Under the pieces are notes generated by a model. It did not search any database, had not been told where the DNA came from, and saw only the letters and a list, made by a program, of their open reading frames with translations. A stretch of 64,000 bases of DNA, taken from Nemophila menziesii. Taxonomy: Eukaryota > Streptophyta > Magnoliopsida > Boraginales > Hydrophyllaceae. Below, in pieces: positions 1-12,224 of the stretch. Position numbers and translations under genes: made by a program. How positions within the stretch are numbered: position 1 is the first letter of the stretch; every line of letters starts with the position of its first letter. Location: the NCBI GenBank assembly GCA_029959085.1, contig JARWIR010000042.1, positions 2,884,544 to 2,948,543 of the forward strand. The letters are read 5' to 3'.

Positions 1-1440
1 ACCCTTTGTATGATTTTAGGTTACTAAACTCGATCAAAGATAGATTTATCTCAATCATCATACACAAAAACTATCAGAGTTCTACCGATCGTGTAGTTTT
101 ATTGGTTAGTATTTCACGCTATATCAACTAGTATAATATATATTTGAAATATTCTTCACATCTTATTCAATTGCAAGGATTGTCATTCGTCTTCGAATTG
201 CTTCATGCCATAAGAACATGCTAGTTTACCAATGTGATGAGTACTTCTATTGGGTCTTTGATATTCAAGTAAGTGACTAAAGAGATAAAGTCCTTCTCAG
301 ACCAAGTGGGTTTTGAAAGTATAATAGAACTACGCATTATAGGGTGGTTGTTGAAATTGAGTGCCTTCATGAACAAACTTGAAGTAATATTATAAAGTAA
401 AAATAAATTATTATTTTTCAGATTCCCGGTGAACAAGTGATATATCAAACTGTTGAATGCCTTCATTTATAACTGTTTTTATGTGATCAAGGTTTGTTTC
501 CAAAAATGTTAAAATAACGGTTATTGTTCTTGAATATTAAGGACTTCAATTTATTTTTGAAGCACCTTGCCTAAAAAATGCATGAACGGGACCCACAATT
601 ACCTTGAAGAGGTTTGACCTTGACAAGCCTGTGATGATCTTATTTTGTTCGAGAATGGAACAAAAGATGAGCAAATATCCACGGTGGGCCTCAGGTATGA
701 AACTAGGCTTATCATATGGGTGTGAAGATTAAAATGGAAGTTAAGCGATTTAGAGTAATCAAACCACACAGGCAAGAAATTATATGATGAAATGGATTCA
801 GGTAAGCAATAAATGGAGGTGATATGACATTCACCAATTATAGTATATGCAAAAAAGTATCAAGTTAGTTTTGGGTTATTAATTGCTAAGGAAATAAAAA
901 CTCTAGCAACTAACAGAGTACAAACAACAATGGGTTGCTAACCTAGGGTAAAAAAAACAAAAGAAATAAAATATCAATCAAATAAGAAAAATGACTTATA
1001 TGAATTACACATCTTACAGGAGAGACACGACAATGTCAAGACAAGATTTCGGCGATCCTCACAAAAACCTAATTGATGAGAAGCAATAACATCCAACATT
1101 TAAAAACATTTTGTTGATTGAAAAATTGAATTAACGAGTAAATAATTTTGAATAGAACCTGCCTTGAAAACAAAGAAAATTAGAAAAAAAATTCTTAAAG
1201 AAAAGTAAAAAATACATATAATAGAGAAAGAAACTCGTATCGGAATTCTGTGTTGACAAAAAAAGTATCAGAATTATGTATTCATTATATTTTATTCAGT
1301 TAGACCAAGAGAAAATGTTAATAATAGTAAATTTTGTGTAAATTTAAAATATCATTGTATATGTTTACATATATTTAATATCTTATTGATATATTTTTTT
1401 AGGCAAAGAGACTTATATTAAAATAAATGCGCAAAGAGGT
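1..1440. other. AT-rich intergenic DNA, no gene recognised
   Basis: No convincing coding signal is seen on either strand. Short open frames here have no recognisable domain. Around 590-800 the base composition is less AT-rich and one + frame has a patch faintly like a LINE reverse transcriptase, but it is too weak to call. Confidence 0.5.
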
Positions 1441-1830
1441 AAAATCAATCTACCCCTGTCACATGAAAACCACAATAGTCATTACAAACTATAAGTTGTA
1501 AAGCAGAAGGAATATTACAAAACCAAACAAGAGATAAAATAGACTTAGAGAAAGTAATAGCGAGCCAATCAACAATCTTGTTAGCCGTTCTTCTAATGCC
1601 ACACACATGAAAGGATGGAGCAGAGGCCGCCAAATTTTTAATATCGTCAATGATGGCTCTGTTTTTCCAGAAACAGTTCGTACTTGGCGAGTATAAGACT
1701 TTAAGAACGGCCTCAGCATCAGACTCAATTCTGATGCAAGAGTTTTATCTAGGGCGAAAGAAATGGAAGATCTTAGAGCCTTAGCTTTGGCTTCATAACT
1801 GGAAAAGGCAAAAATGTCCATGACAAAACC
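1440..1830 (-). pseudogene. Decayed RNase H-like fragment of a LINE
   Basis: Two overlapping - strand frames together resemble the C-terminal RNase H-like domain of plant LINE ORF2. One frame has EAKAKALRSSISFALDK (like the EA-rich helix after the DG motif); the other has a RRTANKIVDWLAI stretch, like the usual 'R-x-A-N-x-x-A-D-x-L-A' ending. The frames are out of register, so at least one frameshift separates them and no functional protein is possible. It is probably the 3' end of a 5'-truncated LINE. Confidence 0.6.
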
Positions 1831-2218
1831 AGAGACAATTTTACTGTTTCAGTCACAGATTACTGCAGCTGCTGTTGCTTTTCCAAGTTGAAAGGATGCA
1901 TCCACTTATTGATATATAATAGGGCAAAAATGAACACGAATAATACCTAACAAACTTACATGAAATTGATGTATGATCTTTACATTTGTGGCCTTACAAG
2001 GTTACATTATTATCATGTATCCTTTATCTTTTATACAGAAATCATAATAATACGACAATAAAACAAATAAAAACAACAAAGAACGCAAGAATCATGAGAC
2101 TGTCACGTGTAGAATGTGTAAGCAACAATATAGCCTTGGAGTGGTGGGGGCCATTGGAGTGTAAAATAGATTAGGCTAGAAAATAAAAGAGTGATTATAT
2201 TTCATGCAGCCGCTTTTC

Positions 2219-2587
2219 TTACTGTTCAATAAACACTACACCTCTTATTAATTCTTGCCTCTCTCTCTCAACCGTTTCTCTCTCTCTTTCTCCGTCTCTC
2301 TCTCCTCTCTCGATTGAATAGCCCACGTCGAGAGGACCCATCATGGATTCCTTCATAGTGGTACCCTCACCTCTTCTTGGTATTTGTATTCCTCTCTTTC
2401 TCGCTCTATCTATTTTTGTGTTTATATACACACGTACATAAATATACACACATATTTCTGTGTGTGAGTGTGTGTTTTTCCTGTTTTGGGTATTTATGTA
2501 TATGTATATATTTTCTGTAGGTTGAGAAAAGGCGTTGTTTCTACGTGTAATGTGCTATTCTGATTGGTTACATATCGAAGAACATCT
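2219..2587 (+). promoter_or_regulatory. Promoter and 5' leader of the VIN3-like gene
   Basis: A CT-rich stretch (about 2245-2320), typical of plant leaders, lies upstream of a TATA-like ttatatacac at about 2421-2430. The start codon of the downstream gene is at 2588. The transcription start cannot be fixed from sequence alone. Confidence 0.4.
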
Positions 2588-5274
2588 ATGGATTCATCTT
2601 CTGTAGAGGGTAAAAATCTTTTCTATCCTTCCTATCTATGATTTATCAATTAATTTTGTTTTATCTGTTTAGAATTATTAAATTATTCTTGAAGATTTAC
2701 TCTGATGAGCTGAAAATTAAGTCCTTTTTAGGAAAAAAATGGTTTTTTACTTTTTTAAGGAAATGGTGATAGTGATTTGGTGATTTAATGGTGGATCTAA
2801 TGTCTTTAATGGTTGTATTCAGTTGGGTTACCATCAGATCTCGTGAAATTACTGTCTAGGCTAAATCAATGATGGTCTGGCCAATTTGTGTTTAAACACA
2901 TTACCTGGACAACATATTTGCTTCACTTTGGTTCCATAATTTGTCTAGCCATGGTCTTAGCGTGGTCAAGAATTTTGGGATGATTTCTTGTGTGAACGCC
3001 TGTGCAAGTGCTACAATTTTATAATATTAATTAATGATTAGATATGATTAATATATTGAGAAAATTGGTAACGTTAATAATTCGTGATTTATTAAAGGTA
3101 GGAGGAGATTCCAACAACTACCCATACTATTCGTATTGTTTTTGCTATATTTTAATCCCTTTAGTTTATGTGCCACTGATTTGTTAACTTGTGCTTTTTA
3201 AAATTGGAAGAATTAATTATGTACAACATGCGATAAATTATGTATTTTAAAGTAATATGGTTTGGTCACCGAAGTAGATTTCATAGTTGGGGTACCACTA
3301 CAAATTTTAAAGTCAATCATGATATTTAATTGGGTTAATCCTTCAAGTGGTCCGGGACTAGACTATGAGAACAGGGGCAAATTAGTCCAAGAGGTCCCGG
3401 ACTATGAGAAGCGGGACAAATTATTTGTTAGACTAGTCCCTGTACTTATTTATTGCCAATTACCTTTTTATCTTTACTGAAAATATGACTAAATATTTGT
3501 TACTCTGCAGGGTTAGAATTTGATCAATCAAATAGCAGTAACTTAAGTATTGAGGGAAAACAAGAACTTGTATACGAATTATCAAAATGGTCAAACGGAG
3601 GGTCAGAAATTCTTCAATCGTGGACCCGTCAAGAAATCTTGGAAGTCTTATGTGCAGAGATGGGTAAAGAAAGGAAATACACAGGTTTGACTAAGTCAAA
3701 ACTAATCGAGAATCTCGTGAGAATCGTGAACGAAAAGAAATCACAGCGAAGTGAAGCTATTGAACTCAAACCAGATATTACTACCCAAAGGACTTACAAA
3801 CGGCAAAGAAAAACCGATCATTCGAATCACTTACCTGTTAAAACGGAGAGTAATATTATTGAAGTTGATTTAGTAAATATTATTTATTGCAAGAATATAG
3901 CTTGTAAAGCTAAATTAAGCAAGGGAGATGCATTTTGTAAAAGATGTTCATGCTGTATTTGCCTTCAATATGATGATAATAAAGATCCGGGTTTATGGTT
4001 AGTTTGTAACTCGGATCATCCTTTTGAAGGTGAATCATGTGGTATGTCATGTCATCTTGAATGTGCGTTTAAACATGAAACATCTGGTATTGGGAAAGAA
4101 ATTATTGATCCGAGACTTGATGGAGCCTTTTTTTGTGTTTCGTGTGGGAAAGTTAACGATTTGCTCGGGTATATTCTCCACTTTTTTCCTTTTTTACCCT
4201 CTTTACTCGCGTAATTAATTACTTAATTAATCTTTTGTTTTGAGTTGAACCAGGTGTTGGAAAAAACAGGTAATAATAGCTGGAGAAACTAGGCGAGTGG
4301 ATATACTGTGTTATCGCTTAGCTTTGAGTCAGAAGATTCTTGGTAAAAGCAAACATTACGAAAAGTTACAAGATATAGTGGACGAAGCGATAAAGAAACT
4401 CGAAGAGGATGTGGGCCCGTTGACCGGTTTACCGGTCAAGAAAGCCCGTGGGATTGTAAACAGGCTTTCTTCGGGTTCGGAGGTTCAACGACTGTGTGCT
4501 TTAGCTCTTGAAACCCTCGACTCGATGATGAATACTGGTTCTGAGACGGCCCCACAAGGTCCAGTTGGAACTAATAATTATAGTAGCCTTTCGAATCCTT
4601 CTTCAGTGGAAGATGAAACCAATAATGGATCTGGTTCTAATCCGCTCACTTGCACCACCACTGAAGAGGAGGAAAATCGAGTTGTTGTTTCTGCTAATGA
4701 GTCTCAGAGTACAGGGAAAGTTGAAACTGTTCCAGAAGCTGAAGAAGAAGAAGAAGAAGAAGAAATAGATACTATAAATTCAGTTGAAACTAGTACTGAT
4801 AATGGATCGAATACTCCTACACCTACAGGTTTGGAATGTGTACCTTTTGTGGGTAATTTACCAGTTACCCCCTGCAAATTGGAGAAGATTAAGGATAGTG
4901 GGGCCCAGAAAAACGGTAGACCGAGTAAAGACGAGGAGCCTCAAGCTGGAAGTTCATCAAAAAAGAGAAAAAGTTTGGACAAGGGAATAGAAGAATGTGC
5001 TGGAAATGGAGATAAAGATTTTGAATATTATGTAAAGGTGATTAGATGGTTGGAATGTGAAGGACATATCGAGAAAGTGTTTAGACAGAAATTTCTTACT
5101 TGGTATAGCTTAAAAGCAACTCCACAAGAGGTAAGGATTGTGAAAGTGTTTGTTGATACATTTATTGAAGATCCGGAATCACTTGCGGGACAACTTATTC
5201 ATACATTTGATGAGATGACTGCTATTAAGAAATCTTGTGTTGTGCGAGGATTTTGCTCCAAGCTTTGGCATTGA
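2588..5274 (+). CDS. VIL1: VIN3-like / VRN5-type PHD protein (VEL family), lacking FNIII
   Basis: VEL proteins join Polycomb Repressive Complex 2 in the nucleus and help silence targets such as flowering repressors. Exons are 2588-2609, 3511-4168 and 4254-5274 (22+658+1021 = 1701 nt, 566 aa), all with GT..AG junctions. The N-terminus (MDSSSVEG, then ELVYELSKWS and AEMGKERKYTGLTK) is the diagnostic VEL N-terminal region. A Cys-rich PHD region spans about residues 134-225 and includes CKRCSCCIC and GMSCHLECAF. The helical segment up to LALETLDSMM (about 270-305) follows. A Ser/Thr/Glu-rich linker contains a Glu run. The C-terminal VID domain starts near residue 482 (FEYYVKVIRWLE, KFLTWYSLKATPQEVR), and the protein ends in KLWH as I recall for VRN5. 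The roughly 90-residue fibronectin III domain expected between LETLDSMM and the linker is absent, with no frame break there. Intron 1 is about 900 bp. I am sure of the family; assignment to the VRN5/VIL1 branch is inferred. Confidence 0.93.
4738..4767 (+). repeat. GAA trinucleotide run coding poly-Glu
   Basis: A (GAA)n run inside the third exon of the VIN3-like gene encodes about nine consecutive Glu residues in the linker before the VID domain. Such a run can change length without breaking the frame. Confidence 0.9.
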
Positions 5275-7220
5275 AAATTGAATCTGGTGGTTTGGTTTTA
5301 AATAGTAGAAGATTATCTTGATTGCAAACCTTTAATAAGGGTTTGTTTAGCCTTTTTTATTCTTTAGAGAGAATTTGAAATCCGTATGTTTGTTTGCTAA
5401 ATTACTATTCATTGGCAGATACCATTTTATTTTATTTTCAGACTATGATGGATCTAGGTTATATATGCTATGATTTACAACTTTAAACTTTATTTTATTT
5501 ATAAAATTGTCCAAATACTGTATGTTTGTCTGCTCCCGGCATTTCATGTGCTTGAAAGATCATCTACATGTGAATCATCTCTCTCAAGATGTCTCGTTCA
5601 ACAAGTTGCTCACAAAATGGAAGAAGAAATGTCAGTATAAAGTTTTTGATCAAACATAGAGTTTTTGCTTTTATGACCTATATTAGGGAATACATTACAT
5701 AAATAATTATGTTTTGGAGCGATTTTACAGAAATATTCCATTTAGGGAATTCAACTTTCAGACTAAATGGAAAACGTAAAGCTAAGTTCCGGACTGAAAC
5801 TCGATTTCTCTGTTTTCTCGATGTTCCGGTTTTGAAAGAGTCGATTAATTTCAGGGTTACAGAATGCCTTCTGATGTTTTTGTGATTTAAGATCTGGTTC
5901 ATATAAATGTTTTTGAGTTTTGAGGTCTACAACTATTGAACAAACATGCAACAACAATATCATTAACTTAAACACTATATATGATTTTAAATAAATAAAA
6001 GATCTAGAACAAAGAATTTCACGGTTGTAGTTTTTTGTGTGGAAGAAGAGCGAACCTTACACCAAATTCATCTGCATCATTCTTCCTTTCCACAAGTCAT
6101 GGAGTCTGTAATTATACGAGAAAAACAACGCTTTTGTAGCTCTTTTCATGTATAGGTTCCTGAAGAAATCGAGACATAGTCTCTTGGTTTTTTAAGAGTC
6201 TGGAAACTAGTATATCATAATCTTTTCCAAACATAGTAATTTGTTATCCTAAAATAGGTTATAAAAGCAAAAAACTAACGGCGCACGCTAATGAATAATT
6301 CGAAACAAACACAAACCGCTAAAAGCAAAAACTGAATGATTATCAAGAAGGATGAGGTCTGGGTTCTCTCTAAAAGCCCCCAAGTTTCCTGAGTAAGATA
6401 TCTACTAAAATTCGTCATCTCCATAATAAATCAAGCTATTTCCTATCATAGTGAACTCTGTGTTTTAGTATTGATTGTGCAAAATATGTTGGCTTTTGAG
6501 TGCAGTAATTCAAATCGTAGTTTCCATTATCAGAGATCCTTAGTTGCATGCTAGTTCCCAGGCTCGTATGAATAGCTTCTTTAGGAAGCAGTCTGATAGT
6601 AAGTCCTATATTTATTACTGAGAGTTGGTAATATCATTTCAACAACCTCCATAATTAGGCCTAAAAGGGAGAGTTGGTTTGAAAACCATAAGGCTTTTCC
6701 CCTCAAAATTTGGTCTATGCTAACTGGGCATGAAGTACCACAAAATTGATAATATTACCCAAGGTCACTTGGGCTTAAATTGATAACAAAGGTGTGTTTC
6801 TGTTTTACATCATAAAGCCTTTCACTTAGGCCCCTCGATATTTCAATTTCTTAGGTGGTGGACTCACTGCTTAAAAGGTCCCTTGTTTCAAGACCGGCTA
6901 GTTGTGCAAGAATTACATCGTTTATATACCCCTTTTTTGTTCGCACTACAGATAGATATTTGAATCTCTCCAAAGACTACATGCCATCGGATTGTACGAA
7001 GGAGTAGCAATAGCTCTTATTGTTTCGGGTTGTAGGTGCCGGTTTATTCGACTTTCAATCTCTATAATGGTGATCCTTTAGTCTTTTCATGGAATACCTT
7101 ATCCTCACTTAATAACAAGTTTGAGTCCAATGAGTCCTTTTAATAGTCATAGTCAGGTGTAGGAGGTCTAGTTTAATTAGTTATCATATTGTCTATGTTG
7201 CTATAATAGTGTTAGAAGAA
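5275..7220. other. 3' flank of the VIN3-like gene and intergenic DNA
   Basis: The first 300 bp or so is probably the 3' UTR. It matters mainly because about 250 bp of it (near 5336-5593) recurs at 7255-7505. The rest shows no recognised gene; short frames on the - strand at 5678-5975 have no domain features. Confidence 0.5.
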
Positions 7221-7221
7221 T

Positions 7222-7505
7222 GGTGAATAGTGTAGCATGTCATGTCACCTCGAACAAGGTTTGTTTAGCTTTTCATTTTTTTTAGAGAGTATCCGAAATC
7301 CGCATGTTAGTTTGCTAAATTACTATTCATTGGCAGAGACCATTATTTCTTCTTTTCAAACTAGGATGGATCTAGGTTATATGTGGCATTAAACGTTTCT
7401 TTGTATATAAAATTCTCCAATACTTTACAAATGTGTGCTTGGAAAATCTTTATTCACAGATTTTGCGATCCCATCTTCTTGTGAATCTTCCCTCTTAAGA
7501 GGGCT
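7222..7505 (+). pseudogene. Relic of a second VIN3-like gene copy
   Basis: Bases 7222-7254 match 4029-4062 of the VIN3-like gene at about 27 of 34 positions and still read SMSCHLE, the PHD segment. Directly afterwards, 7255-7505 aligns with the 3' flank of the same gene (about 5336-5593), including the shared stretch around tttgctaaattactattcat. The intervening exon 2 end, intron 2, exon 3 and stop are missing. This is what a tandem duplicate with a 1.27-kb internal deletion would look like. It is far too short to be functional. Confidence 0.75.
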
Positions 7506-8012
7506 TACCATTGTGGATGATGTGAAGTGTTCACATGGAGCTGCGGTTAGTGTTTTAGAAAGTAAGTGGTGAACATGATTAGAGAACTGCTAGATCATAT
7601 CCCGTTATTTAAGTGAGCATTGATATACGTAGAGTTTCAAAGCTTTAATGGTGAATTGTAAATAATTATTTCACGAGTTAGTGATGATGAACTTGTAGTA
7701 GAAAATCTGACAAAATCTGAATTTTTTATTGGAGTGTATTGTTTCCGAAATGATATCTGAGTTATTTAGTCGTATTTAGTGATAAATTTTTCGTTTCGTT
7801 TAGTCAGTATAATGAAAATCCAGTGTAACTGGTAAGGTTAGTGTTTGTTTCCTGATAGAATTTTCTCCCATATCGATAGTTTATTACTTTAGGTATTGGT
7901 TTATATTCTTGTTAGTTGGATAGATTAACGTGTTCGTAAAAAGGAGAGATGGTTGGCATCTCCCCTGACAGGGACGGGAACAGCTTTCGGGCTTTACCTG
8001 TTACCACACATC
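7506..8012. other. Intergenic DNA, nothing recognised
   Basis: AT-rich sequence with no open frame of note. A GC-richer patch at 7940-8040 leads into the tandem repeat that follows. Confidence 0.4.
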
Positions 8013-8417
8013 CGGTTAAGGCTTTCCACTTCGGTGGATCTATAACCCAATTTTTTCGAATCAAAAAATAATATTTTAAGTTTAATTATCCCATTTAACA
8101 AAATTCTTCCTAAAATATTAATTAGTAAATTATCTAAATTTTATGTAGACTAAAGTATCTATATCACGTATTTTTTGTGAATTTTTCGGTTAAGTTTTTT
8201 CACTTCGATGGATCTATAACCCAATTTTTTTCGAACCAAAAAATCAAAAAAATAATATTTTAAGTTTAATTATTCCATTTAACAAAATTCTTCCCTAAAA
8301 TATTAATTAGTAAATTATCTAAATTTTATGTAGACTAGAGTATCTATATCACGTATTTTTTATGAATTTTTCGGTTAAGGTTTTCCACTTCGATGGATCT
8401 ATAACCCAATTTTTTCC
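8013..8417. repeat. Tandem repeat, about 174-185 bp unit, 2.2 copies
   Basis: The block starting cggttaag followed by the cacttcg(g/a)tggatctataacccaa motif begins at 8013, 8187 and 8372. The first two copies are nearly full (174 and 185 bp) and the third is cut off after about 45 bp. The copies differ by small changes in the A/T runs. Confidence 0.85.
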
Positions 8418-8424
8418 CTGTTTC

Positions 8425-9232
8425 GAACCAAAATATGTGGCATATGATTTCTCAAGATTGCCGATTTTTTAAAGTAATACTAACCTCCAATGTTATAAAA
8501 ATCTACATAATAAATTATGATTATGTAGACACTTTTCACTTTTAGTCTGTTGGAATTTAAACAATTGATGGATTTACACTGATGTAATTTAGTCTGCTGG
8601 AATTTAGACAGTTGATTGGATTTACACTGTTGCTTGGATTTAGTCTTCAGATGGGATTCACACTATTGATGGTATTTAGACAATTTGATGAAATTTATAT
8701 TTGATATGATTAAGTTTGTTGATAGGATCTAGTCTGATGGGATTAAGACAGATTATGGGATTTAGCCTGATATGATTTAGTTTTTGGGATTTAGACAGCT
8801 AATGGGATTATGTTGTTGCTTGGATTTGGTCTGCTGATAAGATTCACACTGCTGATGGGATTTAGACAGTTTGATGTGATTTAGAATTCGATGTGGTTAA
8901 GTCTGTTCATGGGATATAGTCTGATTGGATTAAGGGTATCTTTGGATTGAGGGATTAGAAGAGAAGGAAAGGGATTATAAAGGATAATAGATATCTTTCC
9001 TTTGTTTGTATTATAAAAGTTTGAAGGCATAGGTTACTAAAGTATTAAAATAATACCTTCTAATCCTTTATACCCTATCCTTCTAATTTGGAGTCATAAG
9101 GAGGAAAAGATTAATTTTAATGATAAAATATCTTTATTACCCTTATGTTCTATTTATAATATATTTTATTAGGGATACAAAAGTAATTTAGTTATAAAAT
9201 AATCATTTCCTTTCCATTATTTATCTAATCCA
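8425..9232. repeat. Duplicated 0.8-kb unit, first copy
   Basis: The unit begins with aaaatatgtggcatatgatt and runs through a diverged minisatellite (about 8540-8935) built on ggatttagtctg/gatgggatttagacag words. It ends with a truncated piece of a TIR element (8936-9232). The same opening recurs at 9237 and the same body continues at 10202, so this is a large segmental duplication. No coding potential. Confidence 0.8.
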
Positions 9233-10654
9233 AACCAAAATATGTGGCATATGATTTCTCAAGATTGCCGGTTTTTAAATTAATACTATGGTACGGCCTA
9301 GGGTGTGATAAAATATGATATAAATAAAGTGCAGATAAACACCCTAAAGGTAGCACGGTTCTGCAAGTATACAGATCGTATGCAAGTTTTAGAAAATAAG
9401 TAAGATTCGTTCCGCAGAGACTACGAAGGTTAGGGGAATCTTATGCAAAAATCAAGTGCAAATAATTAAAGCTAGAACAAATAAAACGCAATAAAAGTAA
9501 AGACAAATAGATATTTGTTTGGTTTTTAATTAACTAAATTAAACTACGAATTTAAAGACAGAAAAATTAAATACAGAAGAGAAGTAGTATGAGAATATAG
9601 CTTGAGTCAATAGCATGTAATCCCCACTAGTTTTGCCGTTCTAAACATGTAAGGGTGGATTATGTAGTATTTCAATAATCGGTTTCAATTACACTAGGTA
9701 GTTTTAAATAAGATTTACCTGTGTCAATAAGGCTTCCTAAGCAAACTGTTCCTGTAATTGGTAAATAGTAACATGTACTAAACCATAGTGATTATCTAGT
9801 TAGGTTGATTTGTCAGATCTATGAAAGGAATCTTCCAAAATCGGCTTCCTTTTGGAGTTATCACCACTTCTTTAGGCGTAGCTACAGAAATTCAGATTTA
9901 GGCAGCTTTTCCTTTTCCATGATTTTAGCTTTTGTTTCCTTTATCTCCAATTACCATGCTTATCTCTTTCCATATCTTGTAGTCTTTGAATTGGACTCTA
10001 ATTAATCTCCATAATTATCTTTAAAGCTTCACACTAAATAAACAGTTAAACCCAATATGCTCTAAAAATATTATGTTACTAAATCAAGACTCAAAATAGG
10101 AAAGTGCACTAAATTAAGCTAAAAGCGACCTATACTCTAATAAATACACCTAAAATGATGTCTCAAAGATAGATTTTATTATCACAAATGAGGAGACATC
10201 AACATCCAATGTTATAAAAATCTACATAATAAATTATGATTATGTAGACACTTTTCACTTTTAGTCTGTTGGAATTTAAACAATTGATGGATTTACACTA
10301 ATGGAATTTAGTCTACTGGAATTTAGACGGTTGATTGGATTTACAATGTTGCTTGGATTTAGTCTGCATATGGGATTCACACTATTGATGGTATTTAGAC
10401 AATTTGATGAAATTTATATTTGATGTGATTAAGTTTGTTGATAGGATCTAGTCTGATGGGATTAAGACAGATGATGGGATTTAGCCTGATATGATTTATT
10501 TTGTTGGGATTTAGACAGCTAATGGGATTATGTTGTTGCTTGGATTTGATCTGCTATAAGATTCACACTGCTGATGGAATTTAGACAGTTTGATGTGATT
10601 TAGAATTCGATGTTGTTAAGTCTGTTGATGGGATATAGTCTGATTGGATTAAGG
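9233..10654. repeat. Duplicated unit, second copy, interrupted by a solo LTR
   Basis: Bases 9233-9288 repeat the opening of the first unit and 10202-10654 repeat its minisatellite body. The two halves are separated by the LTR at 9289-10201. The halves abut exactly at the point where the first copy is uninterrupted (near 8485), so the first copy serves as an empty-site reference. Confidence 0.8.
9289..10201 (-). mobile_element. Solo LTR of the Athila-like family (shortened)
   Basis: In + orientation it starts tggtacggcctagggtgtgataaaa and ends gaggagacatca. This is the reverse complement of the LTR of the intact element at 38513-46081 (start tgatgtctcctcatttgtga, end atcacaccttaggccacacca). 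At 913 bp it is shorter than the 1566-bp intact LTR, so it has lost internal sequence. No matching 5-bp target duplication is seen (tacta against acatc). Confidence 0.8.
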
Positions 10655-12224
10655 GTATGTTTGTATTGAGGGATTAGAAGAGAAGGGAAGAGATTATAAA
10701 GGATAATAGATATTTTTTTTATACAAAGGAGGTCAAAAGATCGGGAAGATGAACTCCTCCTACTTATTAACTATCTACAATAATCCTCGGTGTAGGCCAG
10801 CCACACCTATCCAACACTAACAATCGCCAAAGGCCATCCGGTGGATCCTTCAAATGCACTAGACCTCCCTCGCTTCTAGCCCCATATTTCGCTATCCAAT
10901 CTGCGCAACGATTAGCTTCCCTATAGCACGAATTCAACTCAAAACGATCATTCGACTCCAAGATATCACGACAAATTCTAACTTTATCGTCAACCCGAAT
11001 TCCTGAGTTCGCACCGCCCTTCACTAGCGCGTGCAACTCACGCGAATCTGTTTCAACAACTAACGAAGTTAAACCTTGATCAACCGCCATCCGTAACCCA
11101 AAAACCAACGCAAAAAGTTCTGCCTCAAATGAAGAGGAGGCAATGCATGGTCCCGCAAACCCATCTATATAATCCCCATTACTATCCCTCAACACACCAC
11201 CTATACCTGCGCATTTCGCACTCTCATTAAAAGCCCCATCAATATTAAGTTTAACCCCACCTTTGGGTTTCACCCATTTGACGAGTACGTTCTTAGCGGA
11301 AGTAATTAACCCGCCATCCTTCTCCGTACCCCAAGCTCTAACGAAATCACTAGCCGAATTGATAATCACAGCCCGGAGTTCACTATTCGATCTTTTTTTT
11401 GCATCAGGATCAAATATCTTACGATTCCTATCCACCCAAACATTCCATACAAAAGCCGTGAATAAGATCCTACGTTCAATACCATTAACACGCTCCGTAC
11501 TCGAAAGCAAGGACGTCCACCAGCTAACATCATCCAAATTATCCCAACCCAACTCTCGCGTGGCCTGATCATTTGCTGGAAATTGCTGCTCCTGTACATT
11601 GCTGTTCGCGGCGAAGATGCCCCTGCTGCTGTCGCTGGTATCTGCTCCCCGGTGCTGCTGCCATAGCGGATCGACCCGAACCTGACCAGCTGCTGCAAGC
11701 CGCCCCTGATCCAGCCCACTGTTTACTGTCCTCCGTCCATCCTGGGCCTCCCAGAAATTAGAAACAGCCCCAGAAACTTGCGCACCTGCAGACCTGCTGC
11801 TCCCTCGCGCAACAGCTCCTCCATGTTCCACCTGTATATTTTTCCTTTGTTTGTATTATAAAAGTTTGAAGGGATAAGTTACTAAAGTATTAAAATAATA
11901 CCTTCTAATCCTTTATATCTTATCCTTCCAATTTGGAGTCATAAGGAGGAAGGGATTAATTTTAATGATAAAATATCTTTATTACCCTTATGTTCTATTT
12001 ATAATATATTTTATTAGGGATACAAAAGTAATTTAGTTATAAAATAATCCTTTCCTTTCCATTATTTATCTAATCCAAACACAAAATTCAAATAATCCTT
12101 TACTAATACTTTCCTTTCTATTTCTACTCAATCCAAACAAAATTAAATACCCTCCTATCCTTCCTTGAATATACTATCCTTTCCTATCATATATTAAAAT
12201 ATCCCCCTATATCTAAACAAACCC
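10655..12224. mobile_element. TIR DNA element (MITE-like) carrying a LINE insertion
   Basis: The left end (agggtatgtttgtattgaggg) and right end (cccctatatctaaacaaaccct) are imperfect inverted repeats. Internal sequence at 10680-10712 plus 11838-12070 matches the fragment at 8936-9232 in the first duplicated unit. Without the LINE insert the element is about 440 bp. It has no transposase, so it is non-autonomous; the superfamily is uncertain. Confidence 0.6.
10713..11838 (-). pseudogene. 5'-truncated LINE: ORF2 RNase H domain, open frame retained
   Basis: On the - strand the sequence ends in a poly-A (poly-T at 10713-10720), preceded by a 3' UTR like that of the full-length LINE at 22500-22555. 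The open frame 10767-11831 (354 aa) has a low-complexity N-terminal part and then an RNase H-like domain from VKLNIDGAF. The acidic residues are retained: D in VDGAF-like IDGAF, E in FEAELFAL, D in ETDS, D in NRCADWIAK. The ending DPPDGLWR..DR.GW..PR.IVD matches the intact LINE, so it is the same family. Truncation lies just upstream of the first Met. The first duplicated unit shows the empty target (gatatctttcc), so the insertion is precise. Confidence 0.85.

Noticed and set aside
590..800. Possible reverse transcriptase patch on + (CDDLILFENGTKDE, like the ADD box).
   Set aside because: Only about 15 residues fit and no neighbouring RT blocks could be read in any frame.
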